A stretch of 41,815 nucleotides of DNA from Thiobacillus sp. (GTDB lineage: Bacteria; Pseudomonadota; Gammaproteobacteria; Burkholderiales; Thiobacillaceae): NCBI GenBank assembly GCA_024709425.1, contig JANJWS010000054.1, positions 1-41,815 on the forward strand. The letters are read 5' to 3'. Shown piece by piece: positions 14,797 to 25,415 of the stretch. The position numbers and the translations under genes were made by a program. The notes beneath the pieces are model-generated. The model was not told the origin of the DNA. It saw nothing but the letters and a program-made list of their open reading frames with translations, and did no database searches. Each line of letters opens with the position of its first letter. Positions within the stretch are counted from its first letter, which is position 1.

Positions 14797-16734
14797 ATGC
14801 CTAGAACACCAAAAACCAAGAAATCCGGCGCCAAGACGCCCAAGGCCATCGCCTCCACTCAGTCGCTCTCTGCTTTCGTCAAGAGCATCTGCGATGTGAT
14901 GCGGCGCTCCAACTGCGCCAGCGCCTTGCAGTACGTGCCGGAGCTGACCTGGATTCTGTTCCTGCGCATTCTCGATGCCCAGGAGGCGCGCGACCAGGAA
15001 GCGGCCGAGGTCGTGGGCGCGTCATTCGTGCCCGCCCTGCGCAGCCCGTACCGCTGGCAGGACTGGGCCGCGCCCTGGTCGGACAAGCCCGGGCATCCGA
15101 AAACGTCCGAGGGCAAACCCTTCGGCTGGAAGCGGCAGGAACTGTTCGCTGCGGGCGACGGCAAGCTGTTCGACTTCATCAACAAGGAATTGTTGCCCCA
15201 TCTGCACGGCCTGGACATCGACGTTCGCACCGGCCTGCCCAATCCGGCGGCATCGCCGAAGCAGCGCATCATCGGCCGCATCATGACGGCGGTGGAACGG
15301 GTGCGCGTGGATTCCGAAACGAACCTGCGCGACATCCTCGACAAGGTGCACGAGATCAGCATCGAGCACATCGACGACAGGCATTTCTTCACGCTGTCGC
15401 AGGTCTATGAGGATCTGCTGCTGAAAATGGGCGAGAAGAATTCCGACGGCGGCCAGTTCTTCACACCACGCGAGGTGATCCGGGCGATGGTGCATACGGT
15501 GAATCCGACGCTCGGCCAGAAGGTCTATGACCCGTGCTGCGGAACGGGCGGATTCCTCGCCATCGCCTACGAGCACATTGCCCGCACGCTGGGCAAGAGT
15601 GCCACCAGCACCGACATCGACACGCTGAAGCACGACACCTTCTTCGGTCGCGAGAAGGAGAACCTGGTCTTCCCCATCGCGCTGGCCAACCTGGTGCTGC
15701 ACGGCATCGACCAGCCCAACCTGTGGCATGGCAATTCGCTGACGCGCCGCGCCACCTACGGCGCCCTGTTCGAGAAGGCGCCCAAGCAGTTCGACGTGAT
15801 CCTGACCAACCCACCCTTCGGCGGCAAAGAGGGCAAGGATGCGCAGAAGAACTTCGCCTTCGAGACCAGCGCCACCCAGGTGCTGTTCGTGCAGGACATC
15901 CTCGGCGAACTGGCGCCGGGCGGCAGCTGCGCCATCGTGCTGGATGAGGGGCTGCTCTTCCGCACCAATGAGAGCGCCTTCGTCGAGACTAAACGAAAAT
16001 TGGTCGACGAGTGCGATCTCTGGGCCATTGTCAGCCTGCCCGGCGGGGTGTTCTCCACCGCCGGCGCGGGCGTCAAGACCAACCTGCTGTTCTTCACCAA
16101 GGGCAGGAAGACCGAGCGCATCTGGTACTACGATCTGTCGGGCGTGAAAGTGGGCAAGAAGACGCCGCTGACGCTGGCGCACTTCGGCTTTGCACCGGAC
16201 GGTACGGTATTGGACGACGCGGCCCTGCCGGCCACGCTGATTGCGGACTGGCAGGCCGACGAGGGCAATGCCGGCAAGCCCTTCCCGAGTTACGCCCGCC
16301 TGCTTCCGCAGCGCGGCACAACGGCGGGTGATAGCCGTAACTCCTGGACGGTCGACTTTGCCGCCCGCCGCGCCAGGGCGCGCGAGGAGATGCAACCGCT
16401 GGTGGATCAGGTGGCCGATATCAAGGCCGAAGTGGTCGATCTCAAGGAACAACTGAAACGCCTGAAGCGCGAAGGAGCGAAAGGGGCGCCTGAAACGGAA
16501 ATCGAAAGCTGCGCCGCACGGATTGGCGAGAAGGAGAAATCCGTTCGAGAGTTGGAGGCCAAGGCAGCCGCCATCGATGCGGCCGTGTTCGACCTCAAGG
16601 CGGTGAATCCGAACGCGGTCGCCAAGGTGGATGACAGGGCGCCACAGCTGATTATCCAGAACATCGAAGTTCAAGGCCGGATCGTCGCAGACGCACTGGC
16701 AAGGCTGAGCGCGCTGCTCGGAGACGGAAGATGA
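14797..16734 (+). CDS. hsdM: Type I N6-adenine DNA methyltransferase
   Basis: 645 residues. An N-terminal helical HsdM domain (about 20-200) is followed by the methyltransferase core: QFFTPREV (about 220), motif I DPCCGTGGF (245-253) binding S-adenosylmethionine, and motif IV NPPF (338-341) for the adenine. A long C-terminal coiled coil (about 530-600, VADIKAEVVDLKEQLKRLKRE) matches M subunits that dock on HsdS spacer helices. It follows a Lys-rich N-terminus (MPRTPKTKKSG). The stop overlaps the Fic gene start as ATGA. The separation from hsdS by DUF3800 is unusual. Confidence 0.95.
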   Translation: MPRTPKTKKSGAKTPKAIASTQSLSAFVKSICDVMRRSNCASALQYVPELTWILFLRILDAQEARDQEAAEVVGASFVPALRSPYRWQDWAAPWSDKPGHPKTSEGKPFGWKRQELFAAGDGKLFDFINKELLPHLHGLDIDVRTGLPNPAASPKQRIIGRIMTAVERVRVDSETNLRDILDKVHEISIEHIDDRHFFTLSQVYEDLLLKMGEKNSDGGQFFTPREVIRAMVHTVNPTLGQKVYDPCCGTGGFLAIAYEHIARTLGKSATSTDIDTLKHDTFFGREKENLVFPIALANLVLHGIDQPNLWHGNSLTRRATYGALFEKAPKQFDVILTNPPFGGKEGKDAQKNFAFETSATQVLFVQDILGELAPGGSCAIVLDEGLLFRTNESAFVETKRKLVDECDLWAIVSLPGGVFSTAGAGVKTNLLFFTKGRKTERIWYYDLSGVKVGKKTPLTLAHFGFAPDGTVLDDAALPATLIADWQADEGNAGKPFPSYARLLPQRGTTAGDSRNSWTVDFAARRARAREEMQPLVDQVADIKAEVVDLKEQLKRLKREGAKGAPETEIESCAARIGEKEKSVRELEAKAAAIDAAVFDLKAVNPNAVAKVDDRAPQLIIQNIEVQGRIVADALARLSALLGDGR

Positions 16735-17789
16735 AAACACTGCGCCAATTTGCTTCCGGTCAGGCAGCGATATCGCCTGCGACAGCGTGGTACCTCTCCG
16801 ACCTCGGTGAGTTTCGCGGCAAGCAGGAGCTTTACACCCATCAGTCGCCACAACGCCTGAAGGCCTTGCGCGAGCACGCGATGATTGAAAGCGCCGTGTC
16901 GTCGAACCGCATTGAAGGCGTGTCGGTCGATCCGGCGAGGGTGCGCGACATTCTTGTTTCGCCGAAGCCCCTGTTCCGCGACCGCGACGAGGAAGAGGTG
17001 CGCGGCTATCGTGATGCGCTGGCCTGGATTCACGCCGAGGCAGCGGGCATTCCGCTCGACGAGCAGGTGATTAAGCGACTGCACGCCCTGACCCGTGGAC
17101 AGATTTGGGATGCCGGACAGTACAAGGAAAAGGATGGCGACATCATCGAGCGCTATCCGGATGGCTGCAAGCGGGTAAGGTTTCGCACCGTACCGGCATT
17201 GGAGACTCCGGCGCGCATGGCCGGTCTGGTGCTTGATTGGCGCCGCTGCCTCGACGAGGGTTGGGTGCCGCCGCTGATTGCGCTGGCAGCCTTCAATCTC
17301 GACTTCCTGTGCATCCATCCGTTCCGCGATGGCAACGGCCGGGTGTCGCGCCTGCTCTGGCTGCTGCAAAGCTACCAGCTGGGTTACGAGGTGGGCCGGT
17401 ACATCAGCCTGGAGCGCCTGGTCGAGCAGAACAAGGATCGCTACTACGAAACCCTGGAAACGAGTTCGCAGGGCTGGCACGAGGGCAAGCACGATCCCTG
17501 GCCCTACATCAACTACGTGCTGTTCATCCTGAAGACGGCCTACAAGGAGTTTGCCGAGCGGGTGGGCGAATCCAAGGCACCGCGTGGCGCGAAGACCGAT
17601 CAGGTGAACGCGGCCATCGAGCAGTTCGCCGGGGAATTTTCCGTCGCGCAACTGGAACTGCGCTGCCCGGGCGTCAGTCGCGACATGGTTCGCCGGGTGC
17701 TACGCGATCAGCAGGCGGCAGGCAAGATCGAGTGCCAGGGTCGCGGGCCGGCGGCGAAGTGGCGAAAACGGAGTTTCGGCGAAGGCTGA
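16731..17789 (+). CDS. fic: Fic-domain protein (class II, predicted AMP transferase)
   Basis: 352 residues. The Fic motif HPFRDGNGR is complete (H196 to R204). An N-terminal inhibitory helix S58-N-R-I-E62-G63 matches the [S/T]xxxE[G/N] motif, placing it in class II, in which the Glu holds activity in check. The domain order is an N-terminal Fic_N-like segment (1-100), the Fic core (about 105-250) and a C-terminal winged-helix region (about 290-345, FSVAQLELRCPGVSRDMVRRVLRDQ). It likely transfers AMP from ATP to a protein target or itself. It overlaps hsdM by 4 bases, so it is expressed with the RM genes. Confidence 0.92.
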   Translation: MKTLRQFASGQAAISPATAWYLSDLGEFRGKQELYTHQSPQRLKALREHAMIESAVSSNRIEGVSVDPARVRDILVSPKPLFRDRDEEEVRGYRDALAWIHAEAAGIPLDEQVIKRLHALTRGQIWDAGQYKEKDGDIIERYPDGCKRVRFRTVPALETPARMAGLVLDWRRCLDEGWVPPLIALAAFNLDFLCIHPFRDGNGRVSRLLWLLQSYQLGYEVGRYISLERLVEQNKDRYYETLETSSQGWHEGKHDPWPYINYVLFILKTAYKEFAERVGESKAPRGAKTDQVNAAIEQFAGEFSVAQLELRCPGVSRDMVRRVLRDQQAAGKIECQGRGPAAKWRKRSFGEG

Positions 17790-17831
17790 CTTTGCCTATG
17801 GCAAAGTTAAGCGAAGCGGCCATAGCCAAAG

Positions 17832-17873
17832 AAAGGGTAATTACCCTTTGGTAAGGGTAATAGAAAGGGTAAT
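17832..17873. promoter_or_regulatory. Palindrome plus two half-sites, likely operator array
   Basis: A perfect 18-bp palindrome AAAGGGTAATTACCCTTT (17832-17849) is followed by two more direct half-sites, AAGGGTAAT at 17853-17861 and AAAGGGTAAT at 17864-17873. The half-site spacing is close to one helical turn. The array lies after fic and ahead of the CopG-type antitoxin. Binding by that antitoxin or by the Fic winged helix is inference. Confidence 0.55.
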
Positions 17874-17921
17874 AACAGGCTGCCGATCTGCCGTCCCCTG
17901 TTACTTGCACAAGGAATCCAA

Positions 17922-17947
17922 AATAGTGCAACTGCGGTTGCACTATT
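17922..17947. promoter_or_regulatory. 11-bp perfect inverted repeat
   Basis: AATAGTGCAAC, loop TGCG, GTTGCACTATT. There is no following T-run in either direction, so an operator or processing hairpin is more likely than a terminator. It lies about 50 bases after the AAGGGTAAT array and about 120 bases before the CopG-type antitoxin. Confidence 0.55.
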
Positions 17948-18069
17948 CCGCCGGTTTAGTGCGATCAGCCGCGATTCCCGTCCGGGCGGATGCGTGTGCC
18001 GCATCGATCAATATTGCACTTTTGGCGATTAGCACTTAGTATTACTTATCGTTACTCTGGGTGACCGCG

Positions 18070-18360
18070 ATGGAAACGACGCCGCAACGACCTGTCTCGA
18101 TCAAGCTCGACCAAGCCGATCATGAACGCTTGAAGTCGCTCGCCGATGCACGCCATCGCAAACCGCACTTCTTGATGAAGGAGGCGATTCGGCAGTATCT
18201 GGAACGCGAAGAGGCGCGCGAGTCATTCAAGCAGGAAGCCCTGGCTTCCTGGCAGGAATATCAAGAAACCGGCCAACACCTGACAGGGCAGGAAGTAACG
18301 CAGTGGCTTGAGAGCTGGGGTACCGATAAAGAGAAAGCGATACCCGCTTGCCACGATTGA
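18070..18360 (+). CDS. CopG-type ribbon-helix-helix antitoxin
   Basis: 96 residues from the ATG at 18070; a GTG at 18061 in the same frame is possible. RPVSIKLDQADHERLKSLADARHRKPHFLMKEAIRQYLEREE is a complete ribbon-helix-helix domain. The C-terminal tail (about 55-96) is amphipathic and would bind the toxin. It precedes and overlaps a RelE/ParE-type toxin by 13 bases and is the third toxin-antitoxin pair in the island. Confidence 0.85.
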   Translation: METTPQRPVSIKLDQADHERLKSLADARHRKPHFLMKEAIRQYLEREEARESFKQEALASWQEYQETGQHLTGQEVTQWLESWGTDKEKAIPACHD

Positions 18361-18641
18361 TCGTTACGCCGGGTGCAGCGAGTGGGTTGGAGCGTTGCCG
18401 CCAGTTTCTTGCGCAAAAAAGCCCGGCGGCGAGTCGTCGGGCTGCGCAATCGATTCTTCGCCAGTTCGAGTTGCTGGCCACTCAACCTGGAATAGGGCGG
18501 CCGCTTGAGGATGAACCCAATCTGCGAGAGTTGATCGTCGATTTCGGCGATACGGGCTACGTGGCACTTTACCGCTACGACCAGCAAGCGGACACGGTAT
18601 TCGTCCTGGCGTTTAGACATCAGAGAGAGGCCGGGTACTGA
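18348..18641 (+). CDS. RelE/ParE-superfamily toxin
   Basis: 97 residues from a TTG at 18348 that overlaps the antitoxin stop. The fold pattern is LIVTPGAASGLERCRQFLAQKSP (first strand and helix), SILRQFELLATQPGIGRP (second helix and turn), LRELIVDFGDTGYVALYRYD (core strands) and TVFVLAFRHQREAGY (last strand and basic tail). The C-terminal RHQRE could be catalytic as in RelE ribonucleases, or structural as in ParE gyrase inhibitors; sequence does not decide. A terminator-like hairpin pointing in the opposite direction lies inside the gene at 18415-18443. Confidence 0.85.
   Translation: MPRLIVTPGAASGLERCRQFLAQKSPAASRRAAQSILRQFELLATQPGIGRPLEDEPNLRELIVDFGDTGYVALYRYDQQADTVFVLAFRHQREAGY
18415..18443 (-). 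terminator. Terminator-like hairpin, antisense within toxin gene
   Basis: Read on the minus strand, AGCCCGACGA, loop CTCG and CCGCCGGGCT form a GC-rich stem with two A-C mismatches, followed by TTTTTT. It has intrinsic-terminator form but lies inside an intact toxin coding sequence. It could stop minus-strand transcription approaching from the metal locus, or be a coding coincidence. Confidence 0.4.
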
Positions 18642-18716
18642 ATCGATCAGGAGGGGAACCCTGACTGGACACGCACTCCGGCGGTACGCAGATCGAAAAC
18701 CCCGAGCCCCCCGCAA

Positions 18717-18766
18717 GCTGCAGCAACCCGCGCCAGTGCTCATTGGCCCCAATAGCAAGTCGTCGG
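18717..18766. repeat. Right copy of island-flanking direct repeat
   Basis: The second copy of the element at 7034-7085, in the same orientation, with the 23-base core at 18734-18756. It sits between the last toxin-antitoxin pair of the island and the metal efflux locus. The rest of the 18642-18854 gap shows nothing else I can identify. Confidence 0.7.
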
Positions 18767-18854
18767 GCAGCAGCCGCGTCGCCCTCGCTTGAACCCCGGA
18801 CCGACGGTTCCAGGAATTCGTTCTTCCCGTTCACGTACCGGCCCTCCCGCGCGC

Positions 18855-19232
18855 CTACTTCAGCACGAACCGCACGCTTGCTGCGCCCTTGCCGGGAACG
18901 CTGAGGGCGGCGACGGCCTTGGCGCCCGCCGCTGGTGCAGTGGCGAAGGTGGCGGCGAGGGCGTGCGGGCCGCTGGGCGCGAGGGCGGCTTCCATCTTCT
19001 TGCCGGCGGACAGCAGGGTAAGCTTGCCGGTGGCGCCGGCGGCGGCAAGGGGCGCGCCGTGTTCGCTCAGATGGAGCACGACGCGGGCGCCCTGGGTGAC
19101 GGCTTCGACCTGGAAGTAGCCGGCTTCGGCGGTGACGCCGCCATGTTGCGGCACGAGATGATCCTGGTGCGCGTGCAGCGGGGTGGCGGCGAGCAGCAGA
19201 ATGAACGGGAGGGCGTGGACGAGTCGGGACAT
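18855..19232 (-). CDS. Small His-containing periplasmic protein of metal efflux locus
   Basis: 125 residues. The signal peptide is MSRLVHALPFILLLAATPLHA. The mature protein opens with HQDHLVPQHGG, a likely metal-binding His cluster, followed by a beta-rich domain (GYFQVEAV, ARVVLHLSEHG, GKLTLLSAGKK, ASVRFVLK). It is the last gene of the minus-strand RND operon, 25 bases after the pump stop. A periplasmic metal-binding or delivery role is inferred from the His residues and context; I do not recognise a named family. Confidence 0.75.
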   Translation of the reverse strand: MSRLVHALPFILLLAATPLHAHQDHLVPQHGGVTAEAGYFQVEAVTQGARVVLHLSEHGAPLAAAGATGKLTLLSAGKKMEAALAPSGPHALAATFATAPAAGAKAVAALSVPGKGAASVRFVLK

Positions 19233-19257
19233 GGTTCTCTCCTTTTTGCGGGGTGGG

Positions 19258-22395
<3,138 letters not shown>

Positions 22396-22404
22396 ACCCG
22401 GCTT

Positions 22405-23553
22405 TCAGCGCACCTGCGTCAGCAGGGTGGCACCGTCGGTGACCACACGCTCGCCGGCAGCCAGCCCGTCGGTGACCACGGCCGTTGCCGCGTCGAGCGG
22501 CCGCGCCTCGACCGCGCGCAGCACGAAGCGCTCCGTGCCGTCGCGCACCCACACGGCCGTTGCACCAGCGCGGTTCTTCACCAGTGCGGCGGCGGGCAGG
22601 GCAACGCCCGCACCTGAGCCGCGCGTCTGCACGATGACGGCGAGCGGCTGCCCCACCGCCACCGGGGCGTCGCGGGTGTCGATGCGGAACAGCAGCGGCA
22701 GCGCCTGTTCCCGCAGCACGCGGCCACCGCCCAGGAACGTCAGCGGCAGCACACGCCCATCCGGCAGCGTCGCGCTGGCGGCGCCGATCGTGCCGGCCAA
22801 GGCCGCGTCGTAGGCGAGCGCTTCGACCGCCAGGCGCGCCGGGTCGACGATCTCGAACAGCACCTCGCGCGCCTCCACCACCTGCCCCGCCATCACGTGG
22901 GTGGCGCCGACGATGCCGGAGACCGGCGCACGCAGGGCCTCCGCCGTACCCACGCTCGCGGCGACCGCAGCGCGCCGCTTGCGCAGGGCATCGCGCTCGT
23001 CGCGCGCGGCGTCGATATCCTTTTGCGGCACCACGCCTTCGAGTTGCAGGTAGCGGGTGTGGCGGCGCTCGGCGATCGCCAGCGCCGCCTCCAGCTCGGC
23101 GAGGCGTTCCTGCTGGTTGCCGCGCTCGATGCTGCTGGCGGCCGGATGCAGCATGGCGAGCACCTGGCCGCGCGCGACGCGCTGCCCCGGCAGCGGCAGC
23201 CCGGCGGGACCCGGCGCGATGCGGCCCGGCTGCAGCGCCTGCACCCGGCCGCCGCTGGACGGGTCGGCGACGACGCGGCCGTTCAGTTGCACGCTCAACG
23301 GCATTTCGCCGATGGCTGCGATGCTATGGCGCACACCGATGGCGCGCTGCACGGCCTTCGGCACGAACAGGCTGCCATCCGGCAGGCGCCGCGCCGCGGC
23401 CGCCTCCAGGGCGCGCGGGTCGAGGCTTTGTACGGTGACCGCCGGCGCGGCATCGTGGGTGTGGTCTTCGCCGCCGTGTGCCGCGACCAGCGCGCTCCAC
23501 GCGCCGGAAAACAGGACGGCGACAAGCAGGGGGAAGCAGGCCGCGCGCGTCAT
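22405..23553 (-). CDS. RND periplasmic adaptor (CzcB/CusB-like)
   Basis: 382 residues from the ATG at 23553; the longer open frame is not real because it would read through the neighbour. A signal peptide (about 1-25) is followed by a His-rich start HGGEDHTHD, a beta-barrel and lipoyl region (GRVVADPSSGGRVQALQPG, PAGLPLPGQRVARGQVLAML), a helical hairpin (ERLAELEAALAIAERRHTRYL, then DAARDERDALRKRRAAVAAS) and the returning lipoyl half (LRAPVSGIVGATHVMAGQVV). It joins the pump to the outer-membrane factor. The start overlaps the previous gene stop as ATGA, and the pump starts 9 bases after its stop. Confidence 0.92.
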   Translation of the reverse strand: MTRAACFPLLVAVLFSGAWSALVAAHGGEDHTHDAAPAVTVQSLDPRALEAAAARRLPDGSLFVPKAVQRAIGVRHSIAAIGEMPLSVQLNGRVVADPSSGGRVQALQPGRIAPGPAGLPLPGQRVARGQVLAMLHPAASSIERGNQQERLAELEAALAIAERRHTRYLQLEGVVPQKDIDAARDERDALRKRRAAVAASVGTAEALRAPVSGIVGATHVMAGQVVEAREVLFEIVDPARLAVEALAYDAALAGTIGAASATLPDGRVLPLTFLGGGRVLREQALPLLFRIDTRDAPVAVGQPLAVIVQTRGSGAGVALPAAALVKNRAGATAVWVRDGTERFVLRAVEARPLDAATAVVTDGLAAGERVVTDGATLLTQVR

Positions 23554-24080
23554 GCCGTGGCTCCCCGCTGGCGCTTGCGCAACGCCCAGGCAGCGATACC
23601 GGCGAACAGGCCGCCGGCACCGGCCCACGCGGCCCACTGCGGAAATACCGTGGCCGTGGCGACCGGTGCCGCGGCGCCGCCGAGTTCCAGCGTGGCGGCG
23701 AGCAGATCGGCCGTGGTGCCGGTCTCGATGGTGATGCTGAGCGGATATTGGCCGGGCGCGGCGAATGCGTCGCCGGGCACCGTGTAGACACCCGGTTCGG
23801 CTTCGCGCGCGACCGCCCGGAAAGCGCCGCTTTCGACCTCGATCCGCGCGCCGGCAACCGGCGCGTTGGTGTCGTAGCGGTCCAGATACACGCGCAGCTC
23901 CCCCGCCACCGGCACCGCGACGAGTTCGAAGTCTTCCGACTGCGCCGTCGCACGTGGCGTATCGACCATCATGGGCACGGTCTCGGCGGGGCCGTGGGTG
24001 TGGCCGTCGCTCGGGTCGCCGCCCGCCCACGCGGGCAGCGCGACGCTCGTCGCCAGCAGCATGACAGGGATTCGCTTCAT
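23550..24080 (-). CDS. Membrane-anchored periplasmic protein of metal efflux locus
   Basis: 176 residues. An N-terminal signal peptide (to about residue 20) is followed by a His-containing stretch GDPSDGHTHG, a beta-rich periplasmic domain (DFELVAVPVAGELRVYLDRYD, VAGARIEVESG, GQYPLSITIETG) and a C-terminal membrane helix (about 150-168) with a basic end LRKRQRG. It looks like a metal-binding accessory protein tethered to the inner membrane. It overlaps both neighbours by 4 bases (outer-membrane factor upstream, adaptor downstream). I do not recognise a named family. Confidence 0.75.
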   Translation of the reverse strand: MKRIPVMLLATSVALPAWAGGDPSDGHTHGPAETVPMMVDTPRATAQSEDFELVAVPVAGELRVYLDRYDTNAPVAGARIEVESGAFRAVAREAEPGVYTVPGDAFAAPGQYPLSITIETGTTADLLAATLELGGAAAPVATATVFPQWAAWAGAGGLFAGIAAWALRKRQRGATA

Positions 24081-25276
24081 GGCAGCACTCCAAGCGCCTG
24101 GTTGAGACGCGACACCGCCGCCGCACGGGCCACGCGCTGGCGCGCGCGCTCCGCCTCGGCGTCCAGCGCCGTCGCGCGCAAACGCAGCAGGGTCGAAAGG
24201 TCCGCCTCGCCGAGCGCGAAGGCCTTTTCGGCGAGGCGCAGGGTGTCGGCCGCAAGCGCCTGGCGCATCTGCGCGGCGTCGTGCCGACGCACGGCCGCAT
24301 CGAGCTCCGCGCGGGCGCGTTCGACCTCCAGCGTCACGGCCTGGCGCGCCTGCTCCAGTGTCGCGGCGGCTTCGGCGAGTTCGGCCCGCGCAGCGGCGTC
24401 GTTCAGGCGCGCCTGCGGGGCACTGGCAAACGGCAGCTTGAATTGCACGCCCAGCGCGCTGCCCCAGGGTTCCCCGGCGGCATCGCGCTCGCGCACCAGC
24501 CGCAGCGCCAGTTCGGGCGCGTCGCGGCGGCTGGCCTCGGCCACGCGCAGGCGTGCCTGCGCGGCGTGCTGCGCGGCCGTGGCGGCAACAAGTTCGGGAT
24601 GGCCGTCGCCGGCTGCATCGGCGGCGCGCTCTTCGTCGAGCGCGGCGGGTGCCGGCAAGCCGGTGAGCGCGCGCCAGGTCTGCTCGGCGGCGCGCAGCGC
24701 CGTGGCAGCCTCCGCGACGTCCGCCTGCGCGGCGAGGCGCTCGCCCTGCGCCAGGTTGGCATCGATGCGGGCCAGTTCGCCGGCCGCATGGCGGCGCAGC
24801 ACCCCGGCTTCCAGGGCGCGTGCCGACGCCTCGCGCTGTTGCGCCGTGTCCAGGGCCGCGCGCGCAGCGGCCACGGCCCAGCCGGCGTCGCGCACCCGGC
24901 CCGCCAGGTGCAGCCGCAGCGCCGCGCGCGACGCGGCGATCACGGCCTCGGCACCCGCCGCCTCACTCTGGCGCGCCGCCTGCTGGCCCGGCAGCCACAG
25001 CGGCGCGGCGAGTTCGATTTCCCATTCACGCCGGCCGTCGTCGCGGCCCAGGCGGTCGCCAAGATGGCCGACAGCAACGCTCGGCGCACCCGCGGTCGGT
25101 GCAGCCGCCAGCGCCGTGCGCGCCGCCGCCGCGTCGCTGCGCGCCGCCAGCGCCGCCGCCTGCGGGTGGCGTGCCCAGGCGGCATCGAGCGCCGCGGCCA
25201 GGCTATCCGCGCGCGCGCCGCCCACGCCCAGCAGGGCAAGCAGGAGTCCGGCAAGGAGAACGGAGACCGACGGCAT
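24077..25276 (-). CDS. Outer-membrane efflux protein (CzcC/TolC-like)
   Basis: 399 residues. I chose the ATG at 25276 because it gives a clean signal peptide (MPSVSVLLAGLLLALLGVGGARA). The mature protein is an Ala-rich alpha-helical barrel of the OEP type with two repeats: DSLAAALDAAWARHPQAAAL at the start of the first and RLRVAEASRRDAPELALRL in the second. The typical GVQFKLPF strand of TolC-like proteins is at about 298. It forms the outer-membrane exit duct of the metal pump and is the first gene of the operon, facing the regulator across a 139-base gap. Confidence 0.9.
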   Translation of the reverse strand: MPSVSVLLAGLLLALLGVGGARADSLAAALDAAWARHPQAAALAARSDAAAARTALAAAPTAGAPSVAVGHLGDRLGRDDGRREWEIELAAPLWLPGQQAARQSEAAGAEAVIAASRAALRLHLAGRVRDAGWAVAAARAALDTAQQREASARALEAGVLRRHAAGELARIDANLAQGERLAAQADVAEAATALRAAEQTWRALTGLPAPAALDEERAADAAGDGHPELVAATAAQHAAQARLRVAEASRRDAPELALRLVRERDAAGEPWGSALGVQFKLPFASAPQARLNDAAARAELAEAAATLEQARQAVTLEVERARAELDAAVRRHDAAQMRQALAADTLRLAEKAFALGEADLSTLLRLRATALDAEAERARQRVARAAAVSRLNQALGVLP

Positions 25277-25340
25277 GGCACGACCCGTGAGGATGATGCT
25301 TGGAGTGTGCCGGCCGGCGGGCAACGCCAGCCTGACGCGA

Positions 25341-25360
25341 AGATGACATTTCCGTCATCT
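25341..25360. promoter_or_regulatory. Palindromic operator in divergent intergenic region
   Basis: AGATGAC, spacer ATTTCC, GTCATCT: a perfect 7-bp inverted repeat between the divergent efflux operon and the response regulator gene. The position and the GTCAT core fit a binding site for an OmpR-family metal regulator acting on both units. Confidence 0.6.
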
Positions 25361-25415
25361 CGCGCGCCTGCGCCGCGTTTGTGGCAGGATGGACGCGTCT
25401 TCATTGCCCTCCGCC

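Noticed and set aside
18613-18834. 73-codon minus-strand frame across the right repeat
   Set aside because: No ribosome binding site, overlaps the toxin end, and the partial match to the left repeat is explained by the DNA repeat itself.
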